Assembly (NCBI GenBank): GCA_034509755.1
Contig: CM067555.1
Span: 7,138,142-7,202,141 of the forward strand
Source of the DNA: Anisodus tanguticus
Lineage: Eukaryota; Streptophyta; Magnoliopsida; Solanales; Solanaceae
Reading direction: 5' to 3'
Length of the DNA stretch: 64,000 bases
Numbering within the stretch: position 1 is the stretch's first letter; every line of letters begins with the position of its first letter. The notes below the pieces were generated by a model. That model saw only the letters and a list, made by a program, of their open reading frames with translations, did no database searches and was not told where the DNA came from. A program made the translations under genes and the position numbers. Positions 55,250 to 64,000 of the stretch are shown piece after piece.

Positions 55250-55993
55250 TGTGATCCTTGTTTGTATCAAAGATGACCCGAGATGTGTTGAATATTCAAG
55301 CGTCATCAACAACTTCTGAAAGCGCTTTTTTTGCTGGAAGGTTTCAAATAGGAGAGCACATACACTCATTTACGGGAGACATCTTAGAGATTGCAGTTTT
55401 ATTGAGAGATTGGATAAGAGCAGAGCGTAGAAGGTGCTGTCAACCAGAGATCAACGAAGAAGACGACTACAACTACAACGAAATCTTATCCGAGGGAGCA
55501 GGAAGCGACGTCGAATAATTTGACCAACAACTTCCAATTTCAACATAAGATCATCAAGGGATTGTGAGGAAATTAAGAGTATGATTGACTATGTAAAAAA
55601 ATTTAATGGAAATTTTACTATGTGATTTGCAATTTTAAACTACGAAACAAAGTTGCAATTTTGAAATTGTATTACAAAATAAATCATATTTCTATTAAAT
55701 AATATAAGATGCACAAAAACAGTATTGGGATGTTTTTATTCACTATCTTGTTCAATTATTTAAGTATTTAAGTATATATTTTTTTAAAATTAAGTGTCTA
55801 AAAAAATTAAAATCCCTTCAAATCCCCCTACCCGACCAGACCCGTCCCATCCCCTCTTCCGGCGGGATGTGGGACTGAACCTCTTCCCGTCCCGCCTATA
55901 CCGGCCCACCAAGACCCGGTCCCGACCCCCACCTCGTCCCCCCAAATCTCGTCCCCCCAATCCCGCCCTGATCCGGCCCACTGGCCACCCCTA
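55250..55993 (+). mobile_element. hAT 3' end fragment in inverted orientation
   Basis: The plus strand encodes 'MTRDVLNIQASSTTSESAFF', 'AGRFQIGEHIHSF' and 'LLRDWIRAERRRC' (55270-55515), the hAT dimerisation domain. The subterminal AT and GC-rich blocks and a terminus ('ggcccactggccacccctta'-like, ending 55993) follow. It is an inverted copy of 51600-52320, so the two hAT 3' ends face away from each other. Here the FAGRF block is in frame, unlike copy B. Confidence 0.8.
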
Positions 55994-56760
55994 TGCAGAA
56001 CCAAGACCGAGTTGTTTATAAATGTTATGTTTTTAACCTTTAGCTTTAAACCAGTGGATAGGAATTAATCCTTTATGCAACATTTTTTATATATATAAAA
56101 TATATATACATATGTGTATAGTTTCATGGTGAGTTATTTTCTATATGTGTTATAGAAAAATCATGGTATATTCAATTAGTGCAATTATCCGTATATGTGA
56201 TAGTTTTTTATTGAAGTATGTCTACTGCATGTATGTCACTATCCTTATTGAGAATCTCTATATTTGTTATAGATTTACTCATTATTTAGTCTTGAGTTTC
56301 AGTAATTTAAGATAAATATTTTTTAAATAATTGATTATGATAGATTCATTGAACATTAGAATTCGTATAATAATTGGGAACATAGTGAACTTTCGATTCG
56401 AGATCTATTGTGAGATAAATTTTAATATAGTTAATTATTTTTAGGATTTGTATGTATATTAATTAGTCTCCAATACTTTATACTTTGTTATCAATATATT
56501 AACTGCTATGAGAATATTAGTATCCGAGCTTAACATAAGTGAAAAGCTAAACAATGACGTAATATCTAGTATGTTCTAGAAGAGCAAAAGGTTCTTAAGG
56601 CTTTAGATGTGTCTATAATGCCTTAAAATATATCTTGTTTGTATTTTGGCATATACCAGATATGATGCTAGTTATTTGTATGATGGTTTTAGTATACTGG
56701 ATATTATTTATAATTCCAGTAAAAATATTTATTTGTGCTTATTTGCGTCAAGTGTTGATG
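55994..56760. other. Intergenic, nothing recognised
   Basis: AT-rich; no gene or clear repeat. Confidence 0.4.
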
Positions 56761-57228
56761 CAAATAACATCATTCTAGACTTGATCTTAGTGGTAAACAA
56801 CGAAAGAATCGTTTAGCTAAATAAAATTTACTCTGTGCTATAGATAAAGTAGAGTTGTCTACTTATTAATATTGTTCTAGCTAGAAAATAAATAGAAAAT
56901 TATTTGAAAAGTTAATGCGCCGATACTCCATTGCAATTTATTCCATCTGACATTAATGATTCAAACAAATGTAATATCATTTAAGTTATTGTTATTCCAT
57001 ATGAGTTGTGAAAATCAAAAACCTGATTTGAGTTTGTGCAACTTGTATTGATAATCCATTTCCCCACATGGAATTAGTTCCAAGAGGAAGGAAGTTTATC
57101 TTTCTACGATACTCTAAATAGTCCAAGGGTTATGTAGTTCATATGTGAACAATAGTGGCATTATAACTGAATTTGAATCACATGATATTGTATTCTTAGA
57201 GAATGTGGTTTACTAAGTAGGGTGGGAT

Positions 57229-58164
57229 TAGAGATGGCAGAGGATCCTGGACCCCGGTGGATCCAGATCCGTTTTATAGGATATAGATCTTCAAAATTTG
57301 GACCCGACAGATCCGGATCGGACCGGATCCATTTTTGCCGGATCGGATCTGGATCTGGATCTTGTGTTTGAGATCCGTATATCCATATCCGACCCGTGGA
57401 TCCGTTCTTTATTAAATATATGCATAACTTAGAATGTAATTTTATAAGTATTTTCTTAAAAAAATTCATAATTTTTGTATTTTACATTAAGATTTGGAGT
57501 AATGGATATTGAAAATTTTATGAAGAATTGGCTGGAACAACAATTTTATTACTTCACTAATCACCCTCAACTTCCATTCTCACACCTCTTAGTTTCCTTG
57601 AATAAATAAATTAACAGACCTCTTAATTCATTCTATAGATATAAATTAGTGTTGTAATATATTATACTTTCCATGTTTGCTTCAATATGACTTTAATGCC
57701 TTTCTACTCCAAAATGATTAAATGAAACAACTTCTTTAAATACCATGCATTCTTTAACATACTCAAATTATCAATTGTTTACTTATTTAATTTTTATCTA
57801 TCATACTGAAAAATGCATTTTGTTACAAGTATATGTACATGTTTCTCATATTTAATTAGGTCTTTATCATTTTATGAGGCTTCCTGATTTTTTTTGCTGT
57901 TATAAAATCTAGGAGACATTCATTTGTCTACAGCAATATAGGGAGGCCAAAGATGTCATCATCCAATTTTCCATGTGCAGCGTGCAAATTATTGCGTCGA
58001 AAATGCACTCAAGAATGTAGATCCAGATCCGATCCGTGGATCCAATGGATCCGGATTTGGATCTGATTTTTATGGACCCGATGGATCTGGATCCAAGTAT
58101 GAAAAATGGATATGGATCTGAATCTAGTAGGATCCGGTCCAGATCCAATCCGTTGCCATCCCTA
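57229..58164 (+). mobile_element. Pack-type hAT element carrying an LBD gene fragment
   Basis: 936 bp. Perfect 8-bp TSD GGTGGGAT at 57221-57228 and 58165-58172. Termini TAGAGATGGCA and, inverted, TAGGGATGGCA. Subterminal arms (57240-57410 and 58015-58160) are dense in 'ggatccagatcc' type repeats in opposite orientation. There is no transposase. The middle (about 57420-58018) is unrelated to the arms and ends with the 5' end of a LATERAL ORGAN BOUNDARIES-domain gene. An 8-bp TSD and short TIRs fit hAT. Confidence 0.88.
57953..58066 (+). pseudogene. Captured LOB-domain (LBD) gene 5' fragment
   Basis: From ATG 57953 the frame gives MSSSNFP then CAACKLLRRKCTQEC, exactly the C-x2-C-x6-C-x3-C block of plant-specific LBD transcription factors. 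It starts a few residues from the N-terminus as in the family. After Cys22 the frame enters the element's subterminal repeat ('RSRSDPWIQWIRIWI') and stops at TGA 58064-58066, giving 37 residues. A TATA-like 'tataaaat' lies about 50 bp upstream (57901), so the donor's core promoter and leader may have been captured too. The GAS block and leucine-zipper-like part are absent. Whether this ORF is expressed is unknown. Confidence 0.85.
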
Positions 58165-58559
58165 GGTGGGATAGATCGTGCTTGTCTCTTATGAAACTAC
58201 AGACCAAATTGCTTCCGTTGTACATGCTCGAATGGATTTAGGTGGATTCAGTTGGTAATAATTATGTTCCGATTACACCAATATGCCATCAAAATATAAT
58301 CCATTTAATATTATTGGTCCTAGTGGGAGTAACTAATTAATTGATAATTAGTTTGTTAATATCAATCTCGACGCTCACGTAGTCCTTGCGTTCTCCCTCA
58401 TCGATTCGAGATTGAAAGGAAAACATATATAGTTACTCCACTTGATGAAAAAAGCTACATAGTGTAATGTAGGCTTTTATATACCTTATTAAGGACAAAT
58501 ACTTATAATGATGGAAATTGAAATAGAGTCCGTGAAATCAAACCAAGTGGAAGTTGATT

Positions 58560-58715
58560 GAGATTTTGGATCTTAAAGCTATTGGGAACAAATGGTTCTC
58601 AAACTCAAGCATAGGTCTTGAAGTTTCATGTATTCTTGATATTGTGGATCTTAAAGCTATTGGGAACAAACAGTTTTCAAACTCAAGCATAAGGCTTGAA
58701 GCGTAATATATTCTT
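58560..58715. repeat. 78-bp tandem duplication (2 diverged units)
   Basis: 'ggatcttaaagctattggga' starts at 58568 and again at 58646, with 'ctcaagcata' following in each. Confidence 0.88.
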
Positions 58716-59095
58716 CATTCATAAAAACTTTTATTTCTAGAGGCTAAATTTAGAGTGGGAGGATGTATCCTCTTACTTCAATAGATAATAATACTGGAAA
58801 ACAATTAAGATGATACATACGTATCTTAAAGGCACAACAATATATTTTTTATCTTGTCAAGGAATTGAGAAGGAGATTTAAATGAGAGAAAATCTAAATC
58901 TGAGTATACTCTTCTTGATATTGAGAATGTAAAATATATTGATATTAAGTGTAATTTGTGTCAGAGACATAGTTGTACAGAAGTGAACATGAAGTACATC
59001 TCCACGCATCATGTGGAAGTAGATCTAATAACAAAACCCATAGCATTTGTTGCTTATGACATATATGATATCGTTGGGTTTGCGTAGTGCTGATG

Positions 59096-60182
59096 TATTT
59101 ATATTTTCTTATACTTCCTGCTCATGTTCAAGTAAAACTGCATTTTGAGATACATGTTAGTTAATGCCTAAATGATTCATTTTGTGTTGTTTCACATACA
59201 TAAGTTGGGTTTCTATGTTTAGAACATAAATTCCAACTGCAAGTATGTCGGACAGACAAAAAGATTGACCTATTCACACATGCAATCGTCTCTATTGTTT
59301 AGGTGACAAATAGAGATGAGACTATTATAAACTAATTATTGTCAAAAGTGATGATAAAAGAGAGCTTTAAATTTATAATAAGAATGTCGTTTGTTTTTGC
59401 GTTTAATCATATGTGATGAAAATGTATTAGTATGTCTTAATGCCAGATCTTAGTTCTAATGGTTTAAATGTATGAGTAGATTTTTGAACTCAAAGTTAGA
59501 CATGAGTTATCTGAACTATCATCTGCACGGTATTTTAATTTTCCAAAGATATACGCTCCACGAGGAAGGAGTATATACTGCGGTACGTGATTCATATCAC
59601 GTATGCATTAGTAACCTATAAGGGTAATACAAGTTTAATCTCTACTTGTTATCGTGTGAAGCTCTAAAAATTATGAGTAATTTTCTCTTTGTACCCTCAC
59701 GACTTTGATCAATTACTTGAGATTCAATTTGGTGTTTGCTATCTTAGGGTATTGCCAAGAGATCATGAATGATTCGGTCTGGGGGAATATTTTTAGAAAA
59801 GCATATCAAATTGAGATTGAAAGATTCATGAGATGAGGAAGATCATTGAGTATTATCACATTAATTGTGTTCATTGATCGACCCTTTATGTTTGTCTTTG
59901 AGACAAGAACATAATGATGAACTCAAGTTATGACGAAAGAGATAGTGAGATGTGAATGTGATAAATGATCTAAGGTACTGCATACTGCAATCTACTCTGA
60001 GCTCCATTAAATCGAGATGTTATATATTCTAACCAGATGTGTAGCAACTAATCTCTCGAAGTATGCAATGGCCACATGGTCTAGTTCTTATGTATGAAAG
60101 TTACGGAATAGGAATAGAGTTGACCCACTATGTGTATATATGTATATATATATATGGATGATATGTGGGTCATGTGTGATCC

Positions 60183-60241
<59 letters not shown>

Positions 60242-60914
60242 TTATTATATTATTATTTAATAAATAGTATATATTTTCACCCCTAAACTTATCGCCAAAA
60301 CTCACTTTAACAATTACGGGCGTTTAATTACCCCCTATTCTTGTTTGAAGTGAAATTAATACCCTTAAAAATAAAGAGTCAATCTTATTAGTGATGGTGT
60401 TATACACGCACCGCCGTGTCAATGACATGTCAGAATTTTAATTCTACTGTTTACTTGTCATCTTCATCGTTCCACCTAAAATAAAGATTCTGCGGCGAAT
60501 TCCAGTTTCCGATGACCGTCATCCTCTTCTTCTCCTTCATAAGCTTCGTATATCACCTCAAATGGCGCCCTCACATTCGACTCCACAAAGCAGTTGACAT
60601 AAACAATCTCAGTTCCGATTCTGATTTCGGGTCTAACACCGAACCCTTTTCATAATCGAGTCCACATTGGATTAGACGAATCAATCGTCATAAAATCCCA
60701 TAAGAATTGGATCAAGTATGAGGTTTGTATCTGGGTCAAACACCAAATCGTTTTAAAGTTGGTGCAATCACCATGGTAAGTAAAATCAGTATTTTTAAAA
60801 TTTATTTTGATTGAATACTCAACCATGGAAAGTGGGAAAGTTGAAGCTACTATTGAATATGGATTAATTTGATTTCTTGACCTTTTAAGTTCCCCCATAT
60901 GGGAAACACTGTTC
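59096..60914. other. Intergenic; microsatellites; possible LTR of the decayed copia
   Basis: No intact gene. A compound (AT)n(GT)n microsatellite is at 60183-60234. About 60515-60770 has a weak resemblance to an ATL-type RING-H2 gene start, which I do not accept. Confidence 0.4.
60183..60234. repeat. Compound (AT)n(GT)n microsatellite
   Basis: About 26 bp AT followed by about 26 bp GT. Confidence 0.95.
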
Positions 60915-61106
60915 ATGATAGAATATATGTAGTATATTCATTGATATTATTAGTGATATTGTACATATGTAATTATGGTAGTAATCTGTAGTATTAGGAA
61001 AATGTATATTTGATTTTTGTAATTATATGCTAGATTTACTATTGTATATCATGTATATATAAACCTATTACATTAATGAAAATAATCAAGGAATTATTCT
61101 TTTTCA
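60915..61106 (+). repeat. 5' LTR of copia C3 (start approximate)
   Basis: Aligns with C2e's LTR from 'attgtacatatgtaattatg' to the terminal 'attattctttttca'. It is followed by 'ttgtatcagcag', close to the methionine-tRNA primer site. Confidence 0.7.
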
Positions 61107-61192
61107 TTGTATCAGCAGTCTAGGGCAAGCTTTTCCTTCTCCAAAAATATCCTCCTTCCACCGCCATACTCAACTAGTGGTCGTCGGCCATA

Positions 61193-61208
61193 CCCCCCCC
61201 CCCCCCCC
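61193..61208. repeat. C16 homopolymer in copia C3 leader
   Basis: Sixteen consecutive C residues; C2e has 'ccccctccct' at the matching place. Confidence 0.93.
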
Positions 61209-61261
61209 ATCCCTTCAATTTTTTTCCCAAAACCCTAATTCTCGCTCTTGTTCTTTCATCA

Positions 61262-62110
61262 TATCTACCACAAAGAACAACTTTCATCCTGCCCTTGCAA
61301 TCTCCAATATCAAGAACAAAATTCCTATCGTTCTTGAGATGGAAAATGTCCAATACGCGACGTGGACAAAACTCTTTAAAATTCACACAAGGTCTAATAG
61401 AGTCCTCATCACATCGTCAAACCGAAAAAGAAAAGAAAAAGGTGCCTACCACCGATGATGAGATAGATTTGTGGGCAACTCTTGATGCTACGGTGATCCA
61501 ATGGATTTATTCCACCATCTCAACGGACCTCTTACAGACTATTATCGAACCCGACGTCACGGCAATGGAAGCTTGGAATAGGTTGCGTGATATATTCCAA
61601 GATAACAAAAATACTCATGATGTGACCCTTGAGAAGGAATTCTCCCACATAAATATGGAGGATTTTCCGAATGCCTTAGCCTATTGTCAAAGGCTCAAGG
61701 AGTTGCCGCATCAACTCAAGAATATTGGCGCCCCGTCACGAATGATCGCCTCGTTCTTCAGATGGTTGCATGCCTCTCCGTGGCGTATAATGGAGTTGAC
61801 ACTCTTCTTCGTCAAAGTAATCTTCTCCCGCCGTTATACCAATCATGTTCCATGCTCAACTTAGAAGAAGCAGGGTTGGCTAACAAGGCGACTATCGAGC
61901 CAATTCTGCCATGATGGTGGCCACGTCACGCGACATCGATGACCCTCACTCCTTCACGAAAATACTAGTCAAAACCGTAATAATGGTGGCGGCAAAAGGG
62001 CCAAAATAGGAAAATTAGTGGCAAAAATCGCGGTGGTGCGGTGGTGGCCACGGCAATGGTGGCAGCCGCGGTGGAGACAGTGGCAGAGTACGAGGTGGCG
62101 GCTATCATGG
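61262..62110 (+). pseudogene. Copia C3 gag, start codon lost
   Basis: Collinear with C2e gag, but the initiating ATG (C2e 20144) reads ATA here (about 61261). The core 'VQYATWTKLFKIHT', 'WATLDATVIQWIYSTIS' and 'AWNRLRDIFQD' is followed by 'EKEFSHINMEDFPNALAYC'. Frameshifts occur near 61420, 61690 and 61900. The glycine-rich tail spans about 61980-62100. Confidence 0.82.
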
Positions 62111-62199
62111 GCTTGGGCCACAGCACCACTGGCCGCAAGTAGGCCTTCGCTATTGCGGGCCCATCAATAGCCCCGACTCCCACGGATATCGAGGCAGCA

Positions 62200-63580
62200 A
62201 TACACACATTTGGATTCAATTCTCCAGATGCAAATTGGTACATGGACACCAATGTCACTTCTCATATGACATTCGTGTCAGGTGATCTCTCGTCTTATTT
62301 CAATTTGAGCAAAAATCGTGGCATAATTGTTGGTAATGGTAATTCAATTTCAATTCGTGGTTATGGTCATACAAATTTATCTCCCCCGAACCTACCTTTA
62401 GCCTTGAAAAATATCATGCTCATCAATTAATTAAAAATTTGGTGTCTATTTCGGAAATTTACAACTGATAATTGGATTTCTGTTGACTTTGACCCTTTTG
62501 GATTTTTTGTGAAGGATTTCACGACGGGGATACCTCTAATGAGATATGATAGTCGGGGCGAGCTCTATCCCATAACCACCACCACCACCACTAAACAAGT
62601 CACACCGTCAACGTTTGGCGCTTTAGCACCTTCCTTATGGCATGCGTGTTTGGATCATCCGGGAGCGTCTTTTCTTTCATCTCTTAAAAACAATAATTTT
62701 ATTGAGTGTAATAGTACGCGTAGTACTAATGTTTGTCCTTCTTGTCCGCTTGGAAAACATGTTACATTACCGTTTGTTGCCTCCAATTCTAGTACTTTGT
62801 TGCCATTTGATACTATTCATAGTGATTTGTGGACATCTCCCATTTTGAGCTCTTTGGGCCACCATTATTATATGTTATTTCTGGATGATTATTCTAATGT
62901 TTTTGGACCTTTCCGTTATCTAAAAAGTCTCAAGTTTATTTCACATTCCTATCATTTAGAACATTCATCTGTACCCAATTTGAATGGAAAATTAAAAACA
63001 TTCAATGTGATAATGGAAGGGAATTTGATAATGGACCGTTTAGAGAATTTTGTAAGGTTAATGGCATATTTTTCGATTTTTTTGTCCTCATACTTCCTCA
63101 CAAAATGGAAAATCTGAAAGACAAATTCGCACCATTAATAATATTGTTCGGACATTACTAGCCCATGCTTCATTACCACCTTCATTTTGGCATCATGCAT
63201 TACAAATGACTACTTACCTTCTTAACATACTCCCTACCAAAGAATTATCATACCAATCTCCCCTAAAAATTCTTTATCACAAAGATCCTTCGTATTCTCA
63301 TCTTAGGATATTTGGGTGTTTATGCTATCCTCTTTTCTCATCCACTACAATTAACAAAATTCAAGCCCGTTCTACCACTTGTGTGTTTTTGGGTTACAAA
63401 TGTTATGATTTATATTCTAATACGATCATAATTAGTCGCCATATCATTTTTTATGAAACCCAATTTCCGTTTGCTAAATTGTATAATTTTGTGTCCAACC
63501 TTTATAATTTTTTGGATGATGGACTCTCATCGTATGTGGTCCACCATTTGGTCTGGCCCACACTTTGGGATTTGGACCAG
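62200..63580 (+). pseudogene. Copia C3 protease and integrase
   Basis: The protease site reads 'NWYMDTNVTSHMTF' (about 62232), DTN in place of DTG. 'KDFTTGIPLMR' and 'LWHACLDHPG' (the second zinc histidine region, with GHP changed to DHP) follow. 'CPSCPLGKH', 'IHSDLWTSPI' (catalytic Asp kept), 'YYMLFLDDYS', a frameshift near 62905, 'QCDNGREF' in another frame, and 'YLLNILPTKELSYQSPLKIL' to 'YCYDLYSNTIIISRHIIF'-like text end the domain. Confidence 0.85.
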
Positions 63581-63815
63581 TAGACACTGCAGGCCCACTG
63601 CCTGCTGGTCCAAAAAATTTCCGTCACCCAAATCAACCAACAGGATCACTGCTTGCTGGCCCAAACTCCCCCGTCATCTAGTTCCACTAGCAAGCTCACT
63701 GCGGCCCAATCTCTCCATCCCGTGAGTCCCTACCAGCAGGCCCACTGCCTGCTGGCCTAGTTTCCGTCACCCAGCCTCTTCGGCCAGCAGACCCACTGCC
63801 TGCTGGCCCAACCCG
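63580..63815 (+). repeat. Hairpin-forming repeat array in copia C3 linker
   Basis: Four to five units. 63733-63755 is a perfect 9-bp stem (CCAGCAGGC with GCCTGCTGG) with loop CCACT. 63782-63808 is a perfect 9-bp stem (GGCCAGCAG with CTGCTGGCC) with a 9-nt loop. Others near 63590, 63637 and 63690 are diverged. Confidence 0.88.
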
Positions 63816-64000
63816 TGACCCCCCTCTCGGTTCAGTCAATTCTGACGTCACTACACCGACTTAGGTCGACCCACTTCTATTCCGAGTCAATGACCCATTA
63901 CTCGTATCCAATAGGGTATCTTTAAATCAAAATGACATTTTAATCTCAACTCTAATGTCATTAAATGACCCCTACCACGTAACCCCGTGTCTGCCCTTCG

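Larger units (their letters stand above)
57060..59095 (+). pseudogene. Heavily decayed copia remnant, interrupted by a hAT-type element
   Basis: Before the insertion, 'SKGYVVHM' and 'IVFLENVVY' (about 57115-57215) fit the integrase C-terminus ('KGYR.Y.P....V..R.V.FLEN'). After it, 'TTDQIASVVHARMDLGG' continues. At 58985-59090 'VNMKYISTHHVEVDLITKPI' fits the copia RNase H tail ('..I.YI.T....ADPLTKPL'). RT is not readable. Limits are approximate. Confidence 0.45.
60915..64000 (+). mobile_element. Ty1/copia element C3, continues past window end
   Basis: Third copy of the C1/C2e family. The 5' LTR ends at 61106, then come gag, protease, integrase and the linker; the window stops just before RT. 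The LTR start is uncertain (about 60915-60950) because the first part does not align well with C2e. Confidence 0.85.

Noticed and set aside
60515..60780. Possible ATL-type RING-H2 gene start (hydrophobic stretch, then 'GLDESIVIKS')
   Set aside because: Only short, out-of-frame resemblances and no RING cysteine pattern; not enough to call.

Overview
The window is nuclear DNA of a flowering plant, most likely Solanaceae. The evidence is spliced plant genes (ribosomal protein eL33/RPL35a and a DIVARICATA-type MYB), a nuclear copy of plastid ndhE, an Au SINE, RTE LINEs and a TS-type SINE tail ending in GTT repeats, Ty1/copia and Ty3/gypsy elements, and AT-rich intergenic DNA. The family assignment is inference from repeat types. 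No genus can be given.

Layout. 1-3.5 kb: repeat debris (a TSD-flanked RTE fragment, an old copia tail with 3' LTR). 3.5-6.8 kb: 5'-truncated copia element (C1) with its 3' LTR. 7.2-9.8 and 13.6-16.2 kb: tandem paralogues of RPL35A, both coding-intact, each with an intron directly after the stop codon; the second copy lacks intron 1. The DNA between them is MITE and foldback repeats. 16.8-18.0 kb: RTE LINE. 19.8-24.2 kb: second copia copy (C2e), flanked by a 5-bp TSD but missing nearly all of its 3' LTR. 24.5-25.7 kb: intact two-exon DIV-type MYB gene, about 290 bp downstream of C2e. 26.2 kb: Au SINE with 13-bp TSD. 28.2-29.8 kb: RTE LINE. 30.5-36.8 kb: hAT, L1 and gypsy remnants.

37.1-43.1 and 44.2-54.85 kb are two direct copies (A and B) of one segment carrying a small C2-domain gene, an ndhE plastid insertion, a MITE and a hAT transposase pseudogene. 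Copy B holds a 4,073-bp copia insertion (C4) bounded by TSD GTGAC. Copy A keeps the empty site. The C2 gene and its flanks are identical over about 910 bp, while surrounding DNA differs by roughly 2-5%, which suggests a recent gene-conversion tract. The segment boundary lies in a SINE tail.

55-60.9 kb: an inverted hAT end and a decayed copia element. The latter is interrupted by a 936-bp hAT-type element (57229-58164, perfect 8-bp TSD) that carries the start of a LATERAL ORGAN BOUNDARIES gene, including the complete C-block. This Pack-type capture is the most unusual object here. 60.9-64 kb: third copy (C3) of the 3.5-kb copia family, cut by the window end. In C1, C2e and C3 the linker between integrase and reverse transcriptase is an array of short hairpin-forming repeats.

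Host genes that look functional: two RPL35A copies, one MYB gene and two C2-domain genes. No non-coding RNA gene was recognised.
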